A stretch of 64,000 nucleotides of DNA from Nodosilinea sp. P-1105 (GCF_012911975.1 NZ_SMDQ01000002.1:141347-205346), one strand, 5' to 3'. Numbered from the stretch's first letter, positions 8,263-17,571 are shown. Numbers and translations: made by a program. Notes: generated by a model not told the origin, from the letters alone.

Positions 8263-9558
8263 GTGAAGACGAACACTTCCTATAACCACCGTGCCACTAC
8301 CCCTGACGAGCAGCGTCTTTACAACCATTTGTTGGCATGCGCAGCGGTAGAATCGCCCGAAATTATGATTGAACGGTTTCAATCCTTGTTTCTCCACGGC
8401 TTTGGCTACCCAGATCGAGAGGTCATCCTCACCCTCGACCAGCTTTTGACGTCTCCAGATATTGACGAATACTTTCGGTTTATTATGAACCGCTGCTGCC
8501 ATATTTTGATCAACCGGTGGCAGACCAACGCTCAGCTTCAGTCGGCGATTCCTGTGCTGGTTAATTTACTGGAAACACCGCCTCCCAATCGCATTCCCGA
8601 GCTGTCGCGATCGCGCCATATTCGTCATCTGCGCCAGATCAACAAAGACTTTCTCCACACTGAGCAATATCTGGCCCTAAAGCGACTGGCCCGAGTGATC
8701 GAGGCCCGTCAGACCAACCGCGTCAAGCGAGATGACAGTCTCCCCCTGGGCTCCTTAATTAACCGCTATCCCTATCTTTATGAGCACTGCCTGGTGACGG
8801 AGGACAGCGACTTACAGCACCAGCAGCATGTGCGCACCATGCAAGCCGAGGCCCAGCACAAGTTTGAAGTTGACTTGTCCCATTACATCACCTATCGCAT
8901 CCGCCAGGTGCGCCTCCATCGTCAGGGGCAAGGGGACGCCGCCAACAACCTGCGGGTGATTACCAACCCTACTCTGCTGGATGATCGCGAGTTGCTATCG
9001 TCCCTGAAACAGTTTGCCCGTCGCCGGGATAATGGGCCGAGCTATCGGGATGGGGCCCAGCGTTTTTTACTCACCCATAGTCAGGGGGCATCCTTTCGGG
9101 AATTTAAAGAGGATTTATTCGACTACATTCTGGCCGATGTTGATCCGAGCTATGGTCAGCGACAGTTCAAAACCATGCTCCAGGATCATTTGTTCACCAC
9201 CTTTGCGGACAGTGACCACAAACCAGTTGACGACTTTCTCACCGTGCGCACCTGCAGCAGCCTGTTTAACTTTTTAGTCGTGGATCCATCTGCTGGGCGG
9301 CAGCACTATGTATTTCTCGACTTAATCAATAATTTAGGCCCTTTGCACACCACTGGCCTACTGTTGCGAATTCTGCTGATTTGCCAAAAGGTGCGCCCCT
9401 TTTTGGAACGGCGCTTTTCAATTCTGTTTAATCACTACGAAACTGCCTCCAGCAATACTGTGGCGTGGCTAGTCAGCGTATTAGAAAACATTAACATTGC
9501 CCTTAGCCTCAACTTTGGCACCTTGGATCTATCCCACACAGGTCGCCGTTCAGCGTGA
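8263..9558 (+). CDS. Conserved hypothetical protein (431 aa)
   Basis: A 431-residue, largely helical, soluble protein with a GTG start (MKTNTSYNHRATTPDEQRLY). No signal peptide, membrane segment or nucleotide-binding motif is visible. Charged helical blocks such as EYFRFIMNRCCHILINRW, LKRLARVIEARQTNRVK and LSHYITYRIRQVRLHRQG suggest a helical-repeat or RNA/protein-binding scaffold, but that is inference. Codon use matches its neighbours, so it looks native. The C-terminus ends in SHTGRRSA. I do not recognise a characterised homologue; I expect it to be a conserved cyanobacterial family. It is a single-gene unit followed by a cluster of repeats. Confidence 0.7.
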   Translation: MKTNTSYNHRATTPDEQRLYNHLLACAAVESPEIMIERFQSLFLHGFGYPDREVILTLDQLLTSPDIDEYFRFIMNRCCHILINRWQTNAQLQSAIPVLVNLLETPPPNRIPELSRSRHIRHLRQINKDFLHTEQYLALKRLARVIEARQTNRVKRDDSLPLGSLINRYPYLYEHCLVTEDSDLQHQQHVRTMQAEAQHKFEVDLSHYITYRIRQVRLHRQGQGDAANNLRVITNPTLLDDRELLSSLKQFARRRDNGPSYRDGAQRFLLTHSQGASFREFKEDLFDYILADVDPSYGQRQFKTMLQDHLFTTFADSDHKPVDDFLTVRTCSSLFNFLVVDPSAGRQHYVFLDLINNLGPLHTTGLLLRILLICQKVRPFLERRFSILFNHYETASSNTVAWLVSVLENINIALSLNFGTLDLSHTGRRSA

Positions 9559-9611
9559 TCGCGCCTCCGGGCCAGAGCGTCCATGGGGTCACGAATCAGG
9601 AGGTCAAATGA

Positions 9612-9742
9612 CTAGTACTGCCTGGCATAAATATGACCACTGTTGCTGAGGGTGCCAGGTGTCGAAATCCCCTCCTGGGAGGGGTAGGGGTGGGTTACAC
9701 AGGTGTCAGGAATGGTGGGCCGAATATGCCTCAGAGTACTAG
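9612..9742. repeat. Family-B dispersed repeat, best-preserved copy
   Basis: Begins CTAGTACTGCCTGGCATAAA and ends CAGAGTACTAG, so the ends are short inverted repeats. Inside is TTGCTGAGGGTGCCAGGTGT, then the module ATCCCCTCCTGGGAGGGG...GGGTGGGTTACACAGG. Related copies lie at 38836-39002 (inverted), 53559-53659 and 56319-56395. The right end runs into a truncated family-A left end (CTAGAGCACCAG). Confidence 0.75.
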
Positions 9743-9749
9743 AGCACCA

Positions 9750-9821
9750 GTTGGGTGAAACGGCGTGGAATCCAACAGCAGTCAGCCTTGTTGGGTTCTG
9801 CTGACGCGCCACCCAACCTAC
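9750..9821. repeat. Family-E palindromic repeat (GTAGGTTGGGTGGCGC type), copy 1
   Basis: The inverse complement reads GTAGGTTGGGTGGCGCG, then CAGAACCCAACAAGGCT, and ends in GTTTCACCCAA. It matches 53681-53756 nearly base for base. Elements of this kind are widespread in cyanobacterial genomes. Here it appears to have inserted into a family-A left end. Confidence 0.75.
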
Positions 9822-9842
9822 AAATTTAGAGTCGGCAGGCCA

Positions 9843-9949
9843 CTAGAGCATCGGCACAGGACTTTAAGATCCCAGGGTTCTACCCCAGATTGGCCGGACA
9901 TTCAAGGCCAATGAGCCTAAGAACCCTGGGAGCTGTACCGACGTTCTAA
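9843..9949. repeat. Family-A hairpin repeat, copy 2
   Basis: A 107-bp element from CTAGAGCATCGGCACAG to CTGTACCGACGTTCTAA, with internal GATCCCAGGGTTCT and AGAACCCTGGGAGC arms. Its right end contains the TAG stop codon of the minus-strand membrane protein gene (stop at 9946-9948). Confidence 0.8.
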
Positions 9950-10326
9950 CGCCTGGGGCCAAACACTGGCTGCCAGAGGGGATGGCGGTTACCCTGGTGT
10001 TGAATGCGTTGCAGGAGTCTTTCCAGCCGTCGTCGTTCTTCTCTAGAAAGCCCCCATAAAATATGGCGACTCTCGTTCACCAGCAGAGCCACCGTTAGGC
10101 CTACGCACAATCCCAGTCCTAACGCCGCCAGCCGATTGTAAGCCAGGGCATAGCGTACCGCGGCCCAGGTAAAGTAGCGTTGCACCTGGGCAATCTCGTG
10201 GCGCAGACTCCAAAGGCTGAGGCTGCCCACCGTTAGCCAAAGGCAGACAGTCGTCAGCCACCAGCGCTGTAGCAGGACGACCCGTAAGCGCTCTAGGTAT
10301 CGAGAGTGGATATCATCGCAGTCCAC
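9946..10326 (-). CDS. Conserved small membrane protein downstream of secDF
   Basis: A 126-residue protein with two probable membrane helices (WWLTTVCLWLTVGSLSLWSL and LAALGLGLCVGLTVALLV), a positively charged linker, and a basic C-terminal helix (LSREERRRLERLLQRIQHQG). The N-terminus is short and cytosolic-like. It lies 24 bp downstream of secF on the same strand, so it is probably the last gene of a secD-secF operon. An accessory role at the membrane is possible but only inferred from position. The stop codon falls inside the end of a family-A repeat. No named family was recognised. Confidence 0.65.
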   Translation of the reverse strand: MDCDDIHSRYLERLRVVLLQRWWLTTVCLWLTVGSLSLWSLRHEIAQVQRYFTWAAVRYALAYNRLAALGLGLCVGLTVALLVNESRHILWGLSREERRRLERLLQRIQHQGNRHPLWQPVFGPRR

Positions 10327-10350
10327 AGTAGCCCACTAAATGTTGGATGA

Positions 10351-11322
10351 TTAGTTCGGCGACTCGGCTAGGGCTTCGGGCGTGTCATCGCTGTCGCCAT
10401 AGGCCTGACCGGTACGTTCTCGCCACAGGGCGAGCAGGGTACTGGCGATAAAGATACTGGAGTAGGCCCCGGCTAGGAAGCCAATGATCAGCGCCAGGGC
10501 GAAAAACTTCAGGGTTTGGCCGCCAAACACCACAATCGCCACCAGCGGCAGCACCGTGGTCAGGGAGGTGTTAATCGAGCGGGTTAAGGTTTGGTTGACG
10601 GCATCGTCAACCACATCATTAATGTGCCGGTCAGGGTGCAGCTTCAAGTTTTCCCGGATGCGATCGTAAATGACCACCGTGTCATTCACGGAAAAGCCCA
10701 CAATCGTCAGCAGCGCCACAATGAATAGGCTGTCAATCTCCACGGCCAGGGTTAACCCGAGAATGGCGAAGGCCCCCAGGGTAATCAGCACATCGTGGAG
10801 CAGCGCCACAATCGCAAATACCGCATAGTCGAGCTTAAAGCGCAGGCTGAGGTAGCCGACAATACCGGCAAACGCCACCAGCAGGGCCAAAAGGCCTGAC
10901 GCCAGCAGTTGCCGACCGATCACTGGACCCACCGAGTCGATCTGTAATGTATCAATATCAAACGGGCCGACTTCTTCGTCCAGGGCGGCCTGCAGGGTGG
11001 TGCGCTCGTCCACATCCAGGTTAATGGTGCGGATAGAGAGGGTTTCTTGATTCTGCCCCAGCAACTGCAGGCTACTGGACTCTAGCCCCTGCTGGCTTAA
11101 AATCTGGCGCACCTCCGCCAAGTCGATGGCATCAGGGCAAGTATTCTCGATGGCACAGGCCCGGGTCAACTGCAAACGGGTGCCGCCCGCAAAATCCAGC
11201 CCAGGTCGCAGGGGAGCGCCAAACTGCTGCCAGGATAACGCCATGGCCCCAATACCGATGGCAATCACCAGGGCCGACAGGCTCCACCACAAGGACCGCT
11301 GCTTAATAACATGTAGCTTCAT
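10351..11322 (-). CDS. secF: Protein translocase subunit SecF
   Basis: SecF works with SecD and SecYEG to pull exported proteins across the membrane using the proton gradient. This 323-residue protein has the first membrane helix ([20 protein letters not shown]), the family motif [15 protein letters not shown], a short periplasmic domain, and five C-terminal helices. These carry [27 protein letters not shown] and the conserved [18 protein letters not shown], which contains the proton-path region. Length is normal. It starts 12 bp after the secD stop, so the two are certainly cotranscribed. A small cytosolic insertion with two cysteines ([11 protein letters not shown]) is present, as in some cyanobacterial SecFs. 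Confidence 0.95.
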   Translation of the reverse strand: MKLHVIKQRSLWWSLSALVIAIGIGAMALSWQQFGAPLRPGLDFAGGTRLQLTRACAIENTCPDAIDLAEVRQILSQQGLESSSLQLLGQNQETLSIRTINLDVDERTTLQAALDEEVGPFDIDTLQIDSVGPVIGRQLLASGLLALLVAFAGIVGYLSLRFKLDYAVFAIVALLHDVLITLGAFAILGLTLAVEIDSLFIVALLTIVGFSVNDTVVIYDRIRENLKLHPDRHINDVVDDAVNQTLTRSINTSLTTVLPLVAIVVFGGQTLKFFALALIIGFLAGAYSSIFIASTLLALWRERTGQAYGDSDDTPEALAESPN

Positions 11323-11334
11323 GGGGCTAATCTC

Positions 11335-12753
11335 CTAAGGGCGAGCGGTGGCTATGCCAGGACAAAACAGGTTGGGTTTGCGGAACTGGGGCATACTCAA
11401 CACGAAAAATAGCAGGGTGCGGCTACAGGTAAAGGCCGTAAACATGCTGATTAGCACCCCAATCGCCAGGGTCAGGGCAAAGCCTCTGACCAGCCCGGCC
11501 CCAAACCAAAACAGGGCTGCACAGGAAATCAGGGTGGTGACGTTACTGTCCAGAATGCTAGAAAAGGCGCGGTAAAATCCAGATTCGACGGAGCGGTAGA
11601 GGGTTTTGCCCGATCGCAGTTCTTCCCGGGTACGCTCAAAAATCAGCACATTGGCATCGACCGCCATGCCAATACTCAGGATGAATCCAGCGATGCCGGG
11701 CAGGGTGAGGGTGACCCCCAACAGGTTAAAGGCGGCCCAGGTAAGTAGGGCATAAACAACCAGGGCGATATCGGCTAACAGGCCCGGCAGTCGGTAGTAC
11801 ACCGCCATGAAGATGAGCACCAAGACTAGACCCGCTAGGGCGGCATAGAGGCTGCGCTGAATGCTGTCTCGCCCCAGGGTAGGACCAACGGTGCGGTTTT
11901 CCACCACTTCTACCGGCAGGGGAAGCGCCCCTCCCCGCAGCTGAATTTCTAAATCGCGGGCCGACTGGGCGGTAAAGTTGCCAGAAATCACAGCGCTGCC
12001 GCCGGTAATGCCGGTTTGGGCATACTGCACATCGACGGTAGGAGCACTGAGCAGCCGATCATCTAGAAAAATGCCGATGCTGCGCCCTGTACCAGCGATC
12101 TCGCGGCTGAGCTCGGCAAATTCGTTGCCGCCCTCATTATTAAACTGAATCACCACTTCCCAGAGGTTACCGCTGGATGGACGGGCGATCGCATCGGTCA
12201 GCTTATCGCCAGTGAGCTGCCTGGGTTCAAACAAATCGGCGATCGCGGCTTCGCTGGCTTCAATCTCCTGCTGCAACTGCTCAATGCGCTCCCGGGTTTC
12301 GGGATCGATGGCGGTACCCTCGGGTACGCTGGCTTGTAGGGCGGCCAATTCGCCCTGGTGACTTTGCAAAATTTGGTTTTCAATCGGTAGCTGCTGCTCG
12401 GTACCAGGTCGCTGGGCCTTAAACTCTAACTGGGCCGTTCCCCCCAGCACCCGCTCCGCCTGTTGGGGATCGCTGACCCCTGGGAGCTGTACCAGCAGCT
12501 GATCATTACCCAGTTGCTGCACCACCGCTTCGGAAACCCCCAAGCTATTCACGCGGCCTTCGACTACGGTTTGGACGGCCTCCAGCTCCCGCTCGCCAAT
12601 ATTGGGAATGGTTTCGGTGGGCTGCACCTGAATGGTGAGTTGGGAGCCGCCCCGTAAATCTAACCCAAGGCGAGTGGGCACCTGGCTAATCACAACCACC
12701 GCGGCGATGGTCAGCACCACAATTATCCCTAACCAAGTTCGATATTTAGCCAT
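11335..12753 (-). CDS. secD: Protein translocase subunit SecD
   Basis: A 472-residue SecD, partner of SecF in the Sec translocon. It has the N-terminal helix (WLGIIVVLTIAAVVVISQVP), the LGLDLRGGSQLTIQV motif, the periplasmic P1 domain with VEGRVNSLGVSEAVVQQLG and NDQLLVQLPGV, a Q/E-rich cyanobacterial linker (IEQLQQEIEASEAAI), and the membrane block with TVGPTLGRDSIQRSL, GMAVDANVLIFERTREEL and SNVTTLISCAALF. All expected elements are present and in order. It is the first gene of the secD-secF-membrane protein unit. In several cyanobacteria pdhB lies just upstream of secDF; here a PAP2 gene and an AT-rich island separate them. Confidence 0.95.
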   Translation of the reverse strand: MAKYRTWLGIIVVLTIAAVVVISQVPTRLGLDLRGGSQLTIQVQPTETIPNIGERELEAVQTVVEGRVNSLGVSEAVVQQLGNDQLLVQLPGVSDPQQAERVLGGTAQLEFKAQRPGTEQQLPIENQILQSHQGELAALQASVPEGTAIDPETRERIEQLQQEIEASEAAIADLFEPRQLTGDKLTDAIARPSSGNLWEVVIQFNNEGGNEFAELSREIAGTGRSIGIFLDDRLLSAPTVDVQYAQTGITGGSAVISGNFTAQSARDLEIQLRGGALPLPVEVVENRTVGPTLGRDSIQRSLYAALAGLVLVLIFMAVYYRLPGLLADIALVVYALLTWAAFNLLGVTLTLPGIAGFILSIGMAVDANVLIFERTREELRSGKTLYRSVESGFYRAFSSILDSNVTTLISCAALFWFGAGLVRGFALTLAIGVLISMFTAFTCSRTLLFFVLSMPQFRKPNLFCPGIATARP

Positions 12754-13012
12754 AGTCCCTCAGTTACCTTTTGCTGCGGTATAGCTTGTGTAGCTTACAG
12801 AGGCTACGCCACAGATGCCCTAGCCGTTACCTAGCCCCCAGACATCATAAATCGTAATCCGCCCCCAGCGAGTCAAGCCTTGACCACTGGATGGGTGGAG
12901 CCAGATAACCATGATATCGCGGTGGATTATCACCGGCCTCGTGGGGGAGAAAGGCGCATATTCTTGCCCCAGTCTAGAGTAGCTAAACCCTTTGGAGCAA
13001 CAGCCTTGCTCT
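12754..13012. other. Intergenic region upstream of secD
   Basis: About 260 bp between the PAP2 gene and secD. The segment TTGTGTAGCTTACAGAGGCT at 12785-12804, continuing ACGCCACAG, loosely resembles the cyanobacterial CTAGCGAAGCCATGCC repeat module. It should contain the secD promoter. No gene seen. Confidence 0.35.
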
Positions 13013-13963
13013 TCAACCACGGGGCGATCGCGCTACCCACTGAAACACCATCGGTGCGCCAGCGGCAATCCAGCCGCCGATCAGGCTATAGCGCAGGTAA
13101 CGTAGGCCATAGGCCGTCACTGTGGTGTCATCTGGAAACCCTCGACCTAACCCGGCCCAAAGCGCGATCGCCACAGTGATGCCGATCAGGTAGCGTGTCC
13201 CCCAGGCCAGCTGGTTTGGCCCAGAATTTAGCGATCGCCGCTGAGCCAGCCACAACACCCCAATCACAAAGCCCAACCAGGTTCCAGCCACAGCCACAGC
13301 TGTATCGGGGGCAAGGGGGGAGGGCAGGGGACCTGGTTGGGCTAGCAGTGGCGGTTGTCCCCAGATGGATGGCAACCCCCAGGCCTCCCGGACCTGGGCA
13401 ATCACCAGGCTGGGTAGCAGCAGTAGGCCAGAGGTCATGATCGCGATCGCGCTCTGCTGCTCAAACCGGTACCGCCAAATCCATTGACCCACCGGTCGAG
13501 AGTAGCGCTTAAACGCCAGCAGCACGCCTGCCCCCACCAGCCACCCCACCAGAACATCAATCAAGAAGTGAACGCCTAAATAAAGTCGAGATAGGCCAAT
13601 TAACAGTATTAACAGCAAAATCAACCCTCTCAGCCATCTATGTCTGACCACCTGAGCAATGACCCCCCCCACCGCTACCGCATTTTGGGCATGGGCAGAG
13701 GGCAATCCAAAGGAAGACTCCAGCTCGATGGCTGTGATGTCAGGATCTACCCAAGCGGGACGCGGGCTGGCAAACAGTAGCTTCAGCCCACTGTTGAGGC
13801 TGGTGCTCAACAGGAGAATCAAGGCTACCTGGATCCCAAGTCGCAGATCTACGCACCAGTATAAGTAGGCAACAAATAGCAGAAAGAATAGCTCTGAGCC
13901 CAGCCAGGTAATCACCTGCATGGGCAGTTCTAGCCAGCCGACAGTCTGAAATATCTCAATCAT
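13013..13963 (-). CDS. PAP2-superfamily integral membrane phosphatase
   Basis: A 316-residue membrane protein with about seven hydrophobic helices. The three PAP2 phosphatase motifs are visible: KLLFASPRP (motif 1, K-x6-RP), PSAHAQNA (motif 2, with the usual Gly of PSGH replaced by Ala), and SRLYLGVHFLIDVL (motif 3, SR-x5-H-x3-D). Such enzymes dephosphorylate lipid phosphates, for example undecaprenyl pyrophosphate or phosphatidate, at the membrane surface. The substrate cannot be told here. The C-terminal half has additional helices and a P-rich loop (AQPGPLPSPLAPD). It is on the same strand as secD with a 259-bp gap, so probably a separate unit. Ala in motif 2 also occurs in active members. 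Confidence 0.83.
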   Translation of the reverse strand: MIEIFQTVGWLELPMQVITWLGSELFFLLFVAYLYWCVDLRLGIQVALILLLSTSLNSGLKLLFASPRPAWVDPDITAIELESSFGLPSAHAQNAVAVGGVIAQVVRHRWLRGLILLLILLIGLSRLYLGVHFLIDVLVGWLVGAGVLLAFKRYSRPVGQWIWRYRFEQQSAIAIMTSGLLLLPSLVIAQVREAWGLPSIWGQPPLLAQPGPLPSPLAPDTAVAVAGTWLGFVIGVLWLAQRRSLNSGPNQLAWGTRYLIGITVAIALWAGLGRGFPDDTTVTAYGLRYLRYSLIGGWIAAGAPMVFQWVARSPRG

Positions 13964-14660
13964 TAATTATTAATCAAACCAAAATCGAACCAAGTCCAAG
14001 TCCACACCTAAAATTTTGGCGGTGATCAATCTCCAGATTGTGAACTGGACTTGGTATGGCAACGTAAGCATGAAAGATTGTTTACACAGCTTAAAACTCA
14101 AATGTTCAAAACAAGCGAAATTCCATGGCTACTTTCATGGTTGCCTCATATGCCAAATGTTACAACTACCAGGGATCACGAACCGATGAATTGTCAATTT
14201 ACTCATGACCTCTAAAGGTGAAAAACACTCATCTATACCTTTTGATAGAGGAAGCTACATCAGGAATTCACAAAAATGAGCACCAAATGCACAAGAAAAT
14301 CTGTTTCGCTGAGAATTCAGGAAAAAGCTGGACACCTGTTTTTTCTCTTCGAAGTCGAAAATGTTTGTTTTTCATCAAGGCTAAATTATACATGTTCTAG
14401 CTGTAGAAGGCTGTATAAACATTGTGATTAAATGCCTGAAAAATTAAAATTATTGAATTGTAATACCAGCCATAGCTAACCAGATTTTTCTAGAGAAAAA
14501 ATAGGGCGAAAAGAGCGATGATTTATGATCACTTCAGCTTTCCCAGTTTTTCAAGCACAGTCACACCACCTACTCCAGGCGTCCCCATTATCTAGCGTTG
14601 AGTTCACATCTAATCTCATCTAAGTAGATGTTCTAAGCAAATTCACGTAGAGGTAGTCTA
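13964..14660. other. AT-rich gene-free segment with a family-C repeat
   Basis: About 700 bp clearly richer in A/T than the flanks. A diverged family-C hairpin repeat lies at 13991-14057 (CCAAGTCCAAGTCCAC ... GAACTGGACTTGGTAT). The rest has no convincing gene; a 60-codon open frame at 14218-14400 has no recognisable features. It may hold the promoter of the gene at 14661, preceded by an AGAGGTAG site just before its ATG. Confidence 0.45.
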
Positions 14661-15740
14661 ATGAAAGCTTTATTTGAGCCAGAAATTCGCCTACTGCAAG
14701 ATAGTGAAGGGCATTATGTCCTTCAGGCCACCACACCAACCCCAAACAGTTGTCATGTTGCAGGCGAAACTAAAGTCTCTCCGCCTCCACCCCCTTTTCA
14801 ACCTGGTGATCAAGAGGATGGCGCTAGTCCATTACCTGGACCACGACCGATGATGGTTAAGCTCAAGATTGAGGAAGTCGATAGTGATATCTGTCTGCCC
14901 TATGTTAAACCAGTACATCATTGTGTAACGCTTTATCCGCCATCCCATGTTACTGAGATTCAAGCTATCGTGATGCTGAATGGAGAGAAACTAGAGGAAG
15001 AGTTACTTCCCCTGGACTCATCAGATTCAAGTTCGGAAGAACCTGACTCGATTCTTGGTACAGAAGACTTTCAAGCCTGGCTTAATTTGATGCCTCCAGG
15101 TCAGCCGACCCTACATGTTCAAGGAAGTGTTATCTTTCCTGATGCCCGGTATCAAGCGAGTCTACAGAAATCAGAACAGACTGAGCAAGGGGATACCTTT
15201 GTCTTAAATCTAGACGTAGAACGCCGCACGGGGATTTTTCCCCCAGTGGTTACCACACGCTCCGTTGAATTTGAACAATCAGGTACAGATCTGGAGCGCT
15301 TTAAGCGGGTGAAAGTTTTACTGCCAGGTGAGAAGACAATTAACCTCACCCTTCATAACCTCACCCTTCATAAGGTGTTCTCGGATAATGTGTCGAGATG
15401 TCGGATGAAGGGAGAGGACGAAGAGGAGTTTCGGGCATTTCTCGACCTAATGCCTCCAGGCGAACCTACCCTGCGGGTTAGAGGTTCGGTGCAAGTGGCT
15501 AGTTCTGGCTATCAGGTGAGCTTGCAACCCAAATCCAAAACTTCACAGGATAAGACCGATAAGACCCTGGCTCTGGAATTGATGCTAGAGCCACCCGAAA
15601 ATGTCGCTCAACCAGTCATCTCACTATGCCCGGTTGAATATGATCAGTCTGGTTCAGAGACGAAAGAATTAGAACATGTTCTAATTCTTCGTCCAGGAGG
15701 AGAACGACCAATTCAAGTTCCTATTAAAGAGGTGAACTAG
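14661..15740 (+). CDS. Unknown protein with an internally duplicated domain, in an AT-rich island
   Basis: A 359-residue soluble protein. Two halves are clearly homologous: FQAWLNLMPPGQPTLHVQGS...QASLQ...VEFEQSGTDLERFKRVKVLLPGEK, and FRAFLDLMPPGEPTLRVRGS...QVSLQ...VEYDQSGSETKELEHVLILRPGGE. Each unit is about 100 residues and looks beta-rich. The N-terminal part (HHCVTLYPPSHVTEIQAIVM) may be a third, more diverged unit. A Pro-rich linker (PPPPPFQPGDQEDG) and a Ser/Glu-rich linker (SSDSSSEEPDS) separate segments. There is no signal peptide or membrane helix. Base composition is lower in GC than neighbouring genes, suggesting acquisition or relaxed selection. I recognise no family and assign no function. 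A terminator follows. Confidence 0.65.
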   Translation: MKALFEPEIRLLQDSEGHYVLQATTPTPNSCHVAGETKVSPPPPPFQPGDQEDGASPLPGPRPMMVKLKIEEVDSDICLPYVKPVHHCVTLYPPSHVTEIQAIVMLNGEKLEEELLPLDSSDSSSEEPDSILGTEDFQAWLNLMPPGQPTLHVQGSVIFPDARYQASLQKSEQTEQGDTFVLNLDVERRTGIFPPVVTTRSVEFEQSGTDLERFKRVKVLLPGEKTINLTLHNLTLHKVFSDNVSRCRMKGEDEEEFRAFLDLMPPGEPTLRVRGSVQVASSGYQVSLQPKSKTSQDKTDKTLALELMLEPPENVAQPVISLCPVEYDQSGSETKELEHVLILRPGGERPIQVPIKEVN

Positions 15741-15787
15741 CCATTAGCTGAAAGACACCTTATCAATGAAGTAGCACAGAATCAAGC

Positions 15788-15830
15788 AAGCGGTTCCAGA
15801 AATCCTGATCTCTGAAACCGCTTAATTTTC
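15788..15830 (+). terminator. Rho-independent terminator after the duplicated-domain gene
   Basis: AAGCGGTTCCAGA (15788-15800) pairs with TCTGAAACCGCTT (15811-15823), apart from one mismatch, and is followed by AATTTTCTATT. It lies 48 bp after the stop of the gene ending at 15740. Confidence 0.75.
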
Positions 15831-15852
15831 TATTCTATTGACTGAACAAAAT

Positions 15853-16182
15853 TTAAGGATACGATCGCCTGCAGAACCAAATGTCGTCAAACACTTGGAA
15901 GGTTTCAGGGTTTACTCTTTCACCTAGCTCAGCAACAGCCTCCTTTTGATGAGAATGGCTGTCTGGATCATAGTATTTGGCAGCATTAATCAGTGACAGC
16001 AGTGGACCCGGTGGTATTTGCCGGACCTCACCCTCGCTCCAGGTCTGATCAAATTCAATTAAAGAATCTGGGGCAGTCCTTCTGAATTCTCCTTCCAAGA
16101 AAGTTAATGCCAAATCGGCACATTCTTGGTTGGGTCCGGGATATTGTCTGAAATAAACTGGTAACGGTTGTAGATCACCCAT
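15853..16182 (-). CDS. Small hypothetical protein in the AT-rich island
   Basis: A 109-residue protein starting MGDLQPLPVYFRQYPGPNQE. The ATG at 16182 has a GGGAGG site 11 bp upstream; the frame extends to 16212 but without such a signal. The sequence is acidic (FLEGEFRRTAPDSLIEFDQT) with a C-terminal ETFQVFDDIWFCRRSYP. There is no membrane segment or recognisable motif. It is convergent with the duplicated-domain gene at 14661; the terminator at 15788 lies between them. Both sit between PAP2/secDF and pdhB in a region lower in GC than the surroundings. Function unknown. Confidence 0.55.
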   Translation of the reverse strand: MGDLQPLPVYFRQYPGPNQECADLALTFLEGEFRRTAPDSLIEFDQTWSEGEVRQIPPGPLLSLINAAKYYDPDSHSHQKEAVAELGERVNPETFQVFDDIWFCRRSYP

Positions 16183-16364
16183 AACTGAGATGACCTCCCT
16201 GTTAAACATCAAGCTTCAGCCACCGATTGACATTTAACATACTCAAAAATCTTGCCATGTTAAACCCACAAGAAATCTAGCATCCACGTCAATCAATGAA
16301 TTCAGCTACAGATGCATCTGCTATTTAAAGGCTAACAATTTAGCCCCCTTACCTTCAACCCCCC

Positions 16365-17348
16365 TTAAACTTTCAGCCCTACCATGGCTTCCACAGCCGC
16401 TTCGATTTGCTTTGGCTGCACGATAGTCAGACTTTCGAGCTTGCCGTTATAGGGGGTGGGAATATCCTGGGAAGACAGGCGCACCACCGGGGCATCCAGT
16501 TCATCAAAGAAGCGGTCATTGATGGAGGCCACAATTTCGGCCCCAATGCCGCCAGTTTTCATACACTCTTCCACAATGATCACCCGATGGGTTTTGCGAA
16601 TTGAGGCCCCGATAGTCTCGAAGTCGAGGGGCTTGAGGGAAATCAGGTCGATCACTTCTGGATCAAAACCATTTTTCTCGAGACCTTTGACCGCTTGGGT
16701 GACATGGTGCCGCATGCGGGAATAGGTGAGGATAGTCACATCTTTGCCTGAGCGCACGATTTCGGCCTTATCTAGGGGCACCAGATATTCGTGGTTGGGC
16801 AGATCTTCTTTGAGGTTGTAGAGCAGCACATGCTCGAAAAACAGCACTGGATTGTTGTCGCGGATGGCAGACTTGAGCAATCCCTTGGCGTTGTAGGGGG
16901 TAGAGCAGGCGACAATTTTGAGCCCGGGCACCGCCTGGAAATAAGCCTCGAGCCGCTGGGAGTGCTCAGCCCCCAGTTGACGACCTACCCCACCAGGGCC
17001 ACGAATCACCATGGGAATTTTGAAGTTGCCGCCAGAGGTGTAACGCAACATGCCAGCGTTGTTGGCAATTTGGTTAAAGGCCAGCAGCAAAAAGCCCATG
17101 TTCATGCCTTCGATGATTGGGCGCAGGCCGGTCATTGCCGCACCGACGGCCATGCCAGTAAAGCTGTTTTCGGCAATTGGTGTGTCAAGCACCCGCAGTT
17201 CACCATACTTGTCGTACAGGTCTTTCGTGACCTTATAGGAGCCACCATAGTGGCCCACATCTTCGCCTAGAACAAAAACGGTCTCGTCGCGTCCCATCTC
17301 TTCGTCGATGGCTTCGCGCAGGGCATTGAACAATAGGGTTTCTGCCAT
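16365..17348 (-). CDS. pdhB: Pyruvate dehydrogenase E1 component, beta subunit
   Basis: The beta subunit of E1, which with the alpha subunit decarboxylates pyruvate using thiamine diphosphate and passes the acetyl group to E2. The 327-residue sequence opens [32 protein letters not shown], the conserved start including the Glu that activates the cofactor. It continues with [50 protein letters not shown] and [12 protein letters not shown]. Length and motifs are complete. The pdhA gene lies 223 bp upstream on the same strand; the gap contains repeat pieces. Adjacent alpha and beta genes are not universal in cyanobacteria, where pdhA and pdhB are often apart. Confidence 0.95.
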   Translation of the reverse strand: MAETLLFNALREAIDEEMGRDETVFVLGEDVGHYGGSYKVTKDLYDKYGELRVLDTPIAENSFTGMAVGAAMTGLRPIIEGMNMGFLLLAFNQIANNAGMLRYTSGGNFKIPMVIRGPGGVGRQLGAEHSQRLEAYFQAVPGLKIVACSTPYNAKGLLKSAIRDNNPVLFFEHVLLYNLKEDLPNHEYLVPLDKAEIVRSGKDVTILTYSRMRHHVTQAVKGLEKNGFDPEVIDLISLKPLDFETIGASIRKTHRVIIVEECMKTGGIGAEIVASINDRFFDELDAPVVRLSSQDIPTPYNGKLESLTIVQPKQIEAAVEAMVGLKV

Positions 17349-17571
17349 TGCTTTGGAAAGTAATTAAAACGTGCAGGACAACTTAATCAAACGGTAGACA
17401 GACGTAAACTGCTACTTCAACGGTCTAACCAGAGGGGCAAAGACTAGTACTCTGCGGCATCAGTAACTCACATATTGGAAAAGGCAGGAGCCCTGACATA
17501 ACCAGACATTCTTTTGCTATGCACGGGCAAAGTCCTATATTCTTCTGCCTTCTTACTTCTGCCTTTCTATA
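17349..17571. repeat. Repeat fragments between pdhA and pdhB
   Basis: Two pieces are visible. CTAGTACTCTGCGGCATCAG (from about 17446) is the inverse complement of the right end of family B. TTTGCTATGCACGGGCAAAG at 17513-17532, continuing TCCTATATTCTTC, resembles 31436-31468, which precedes the heptanucleotide array there. The pdhA stop (TAG, 17572-17574) directly abuts this tract. Confidence 0.5.

Noticed and set aside
14218..14400. 60-codon open frame in the AT-rich segment
   Set aside because: Composition follows the surrounding noncoding DNA and no motif or start signal is convincing.
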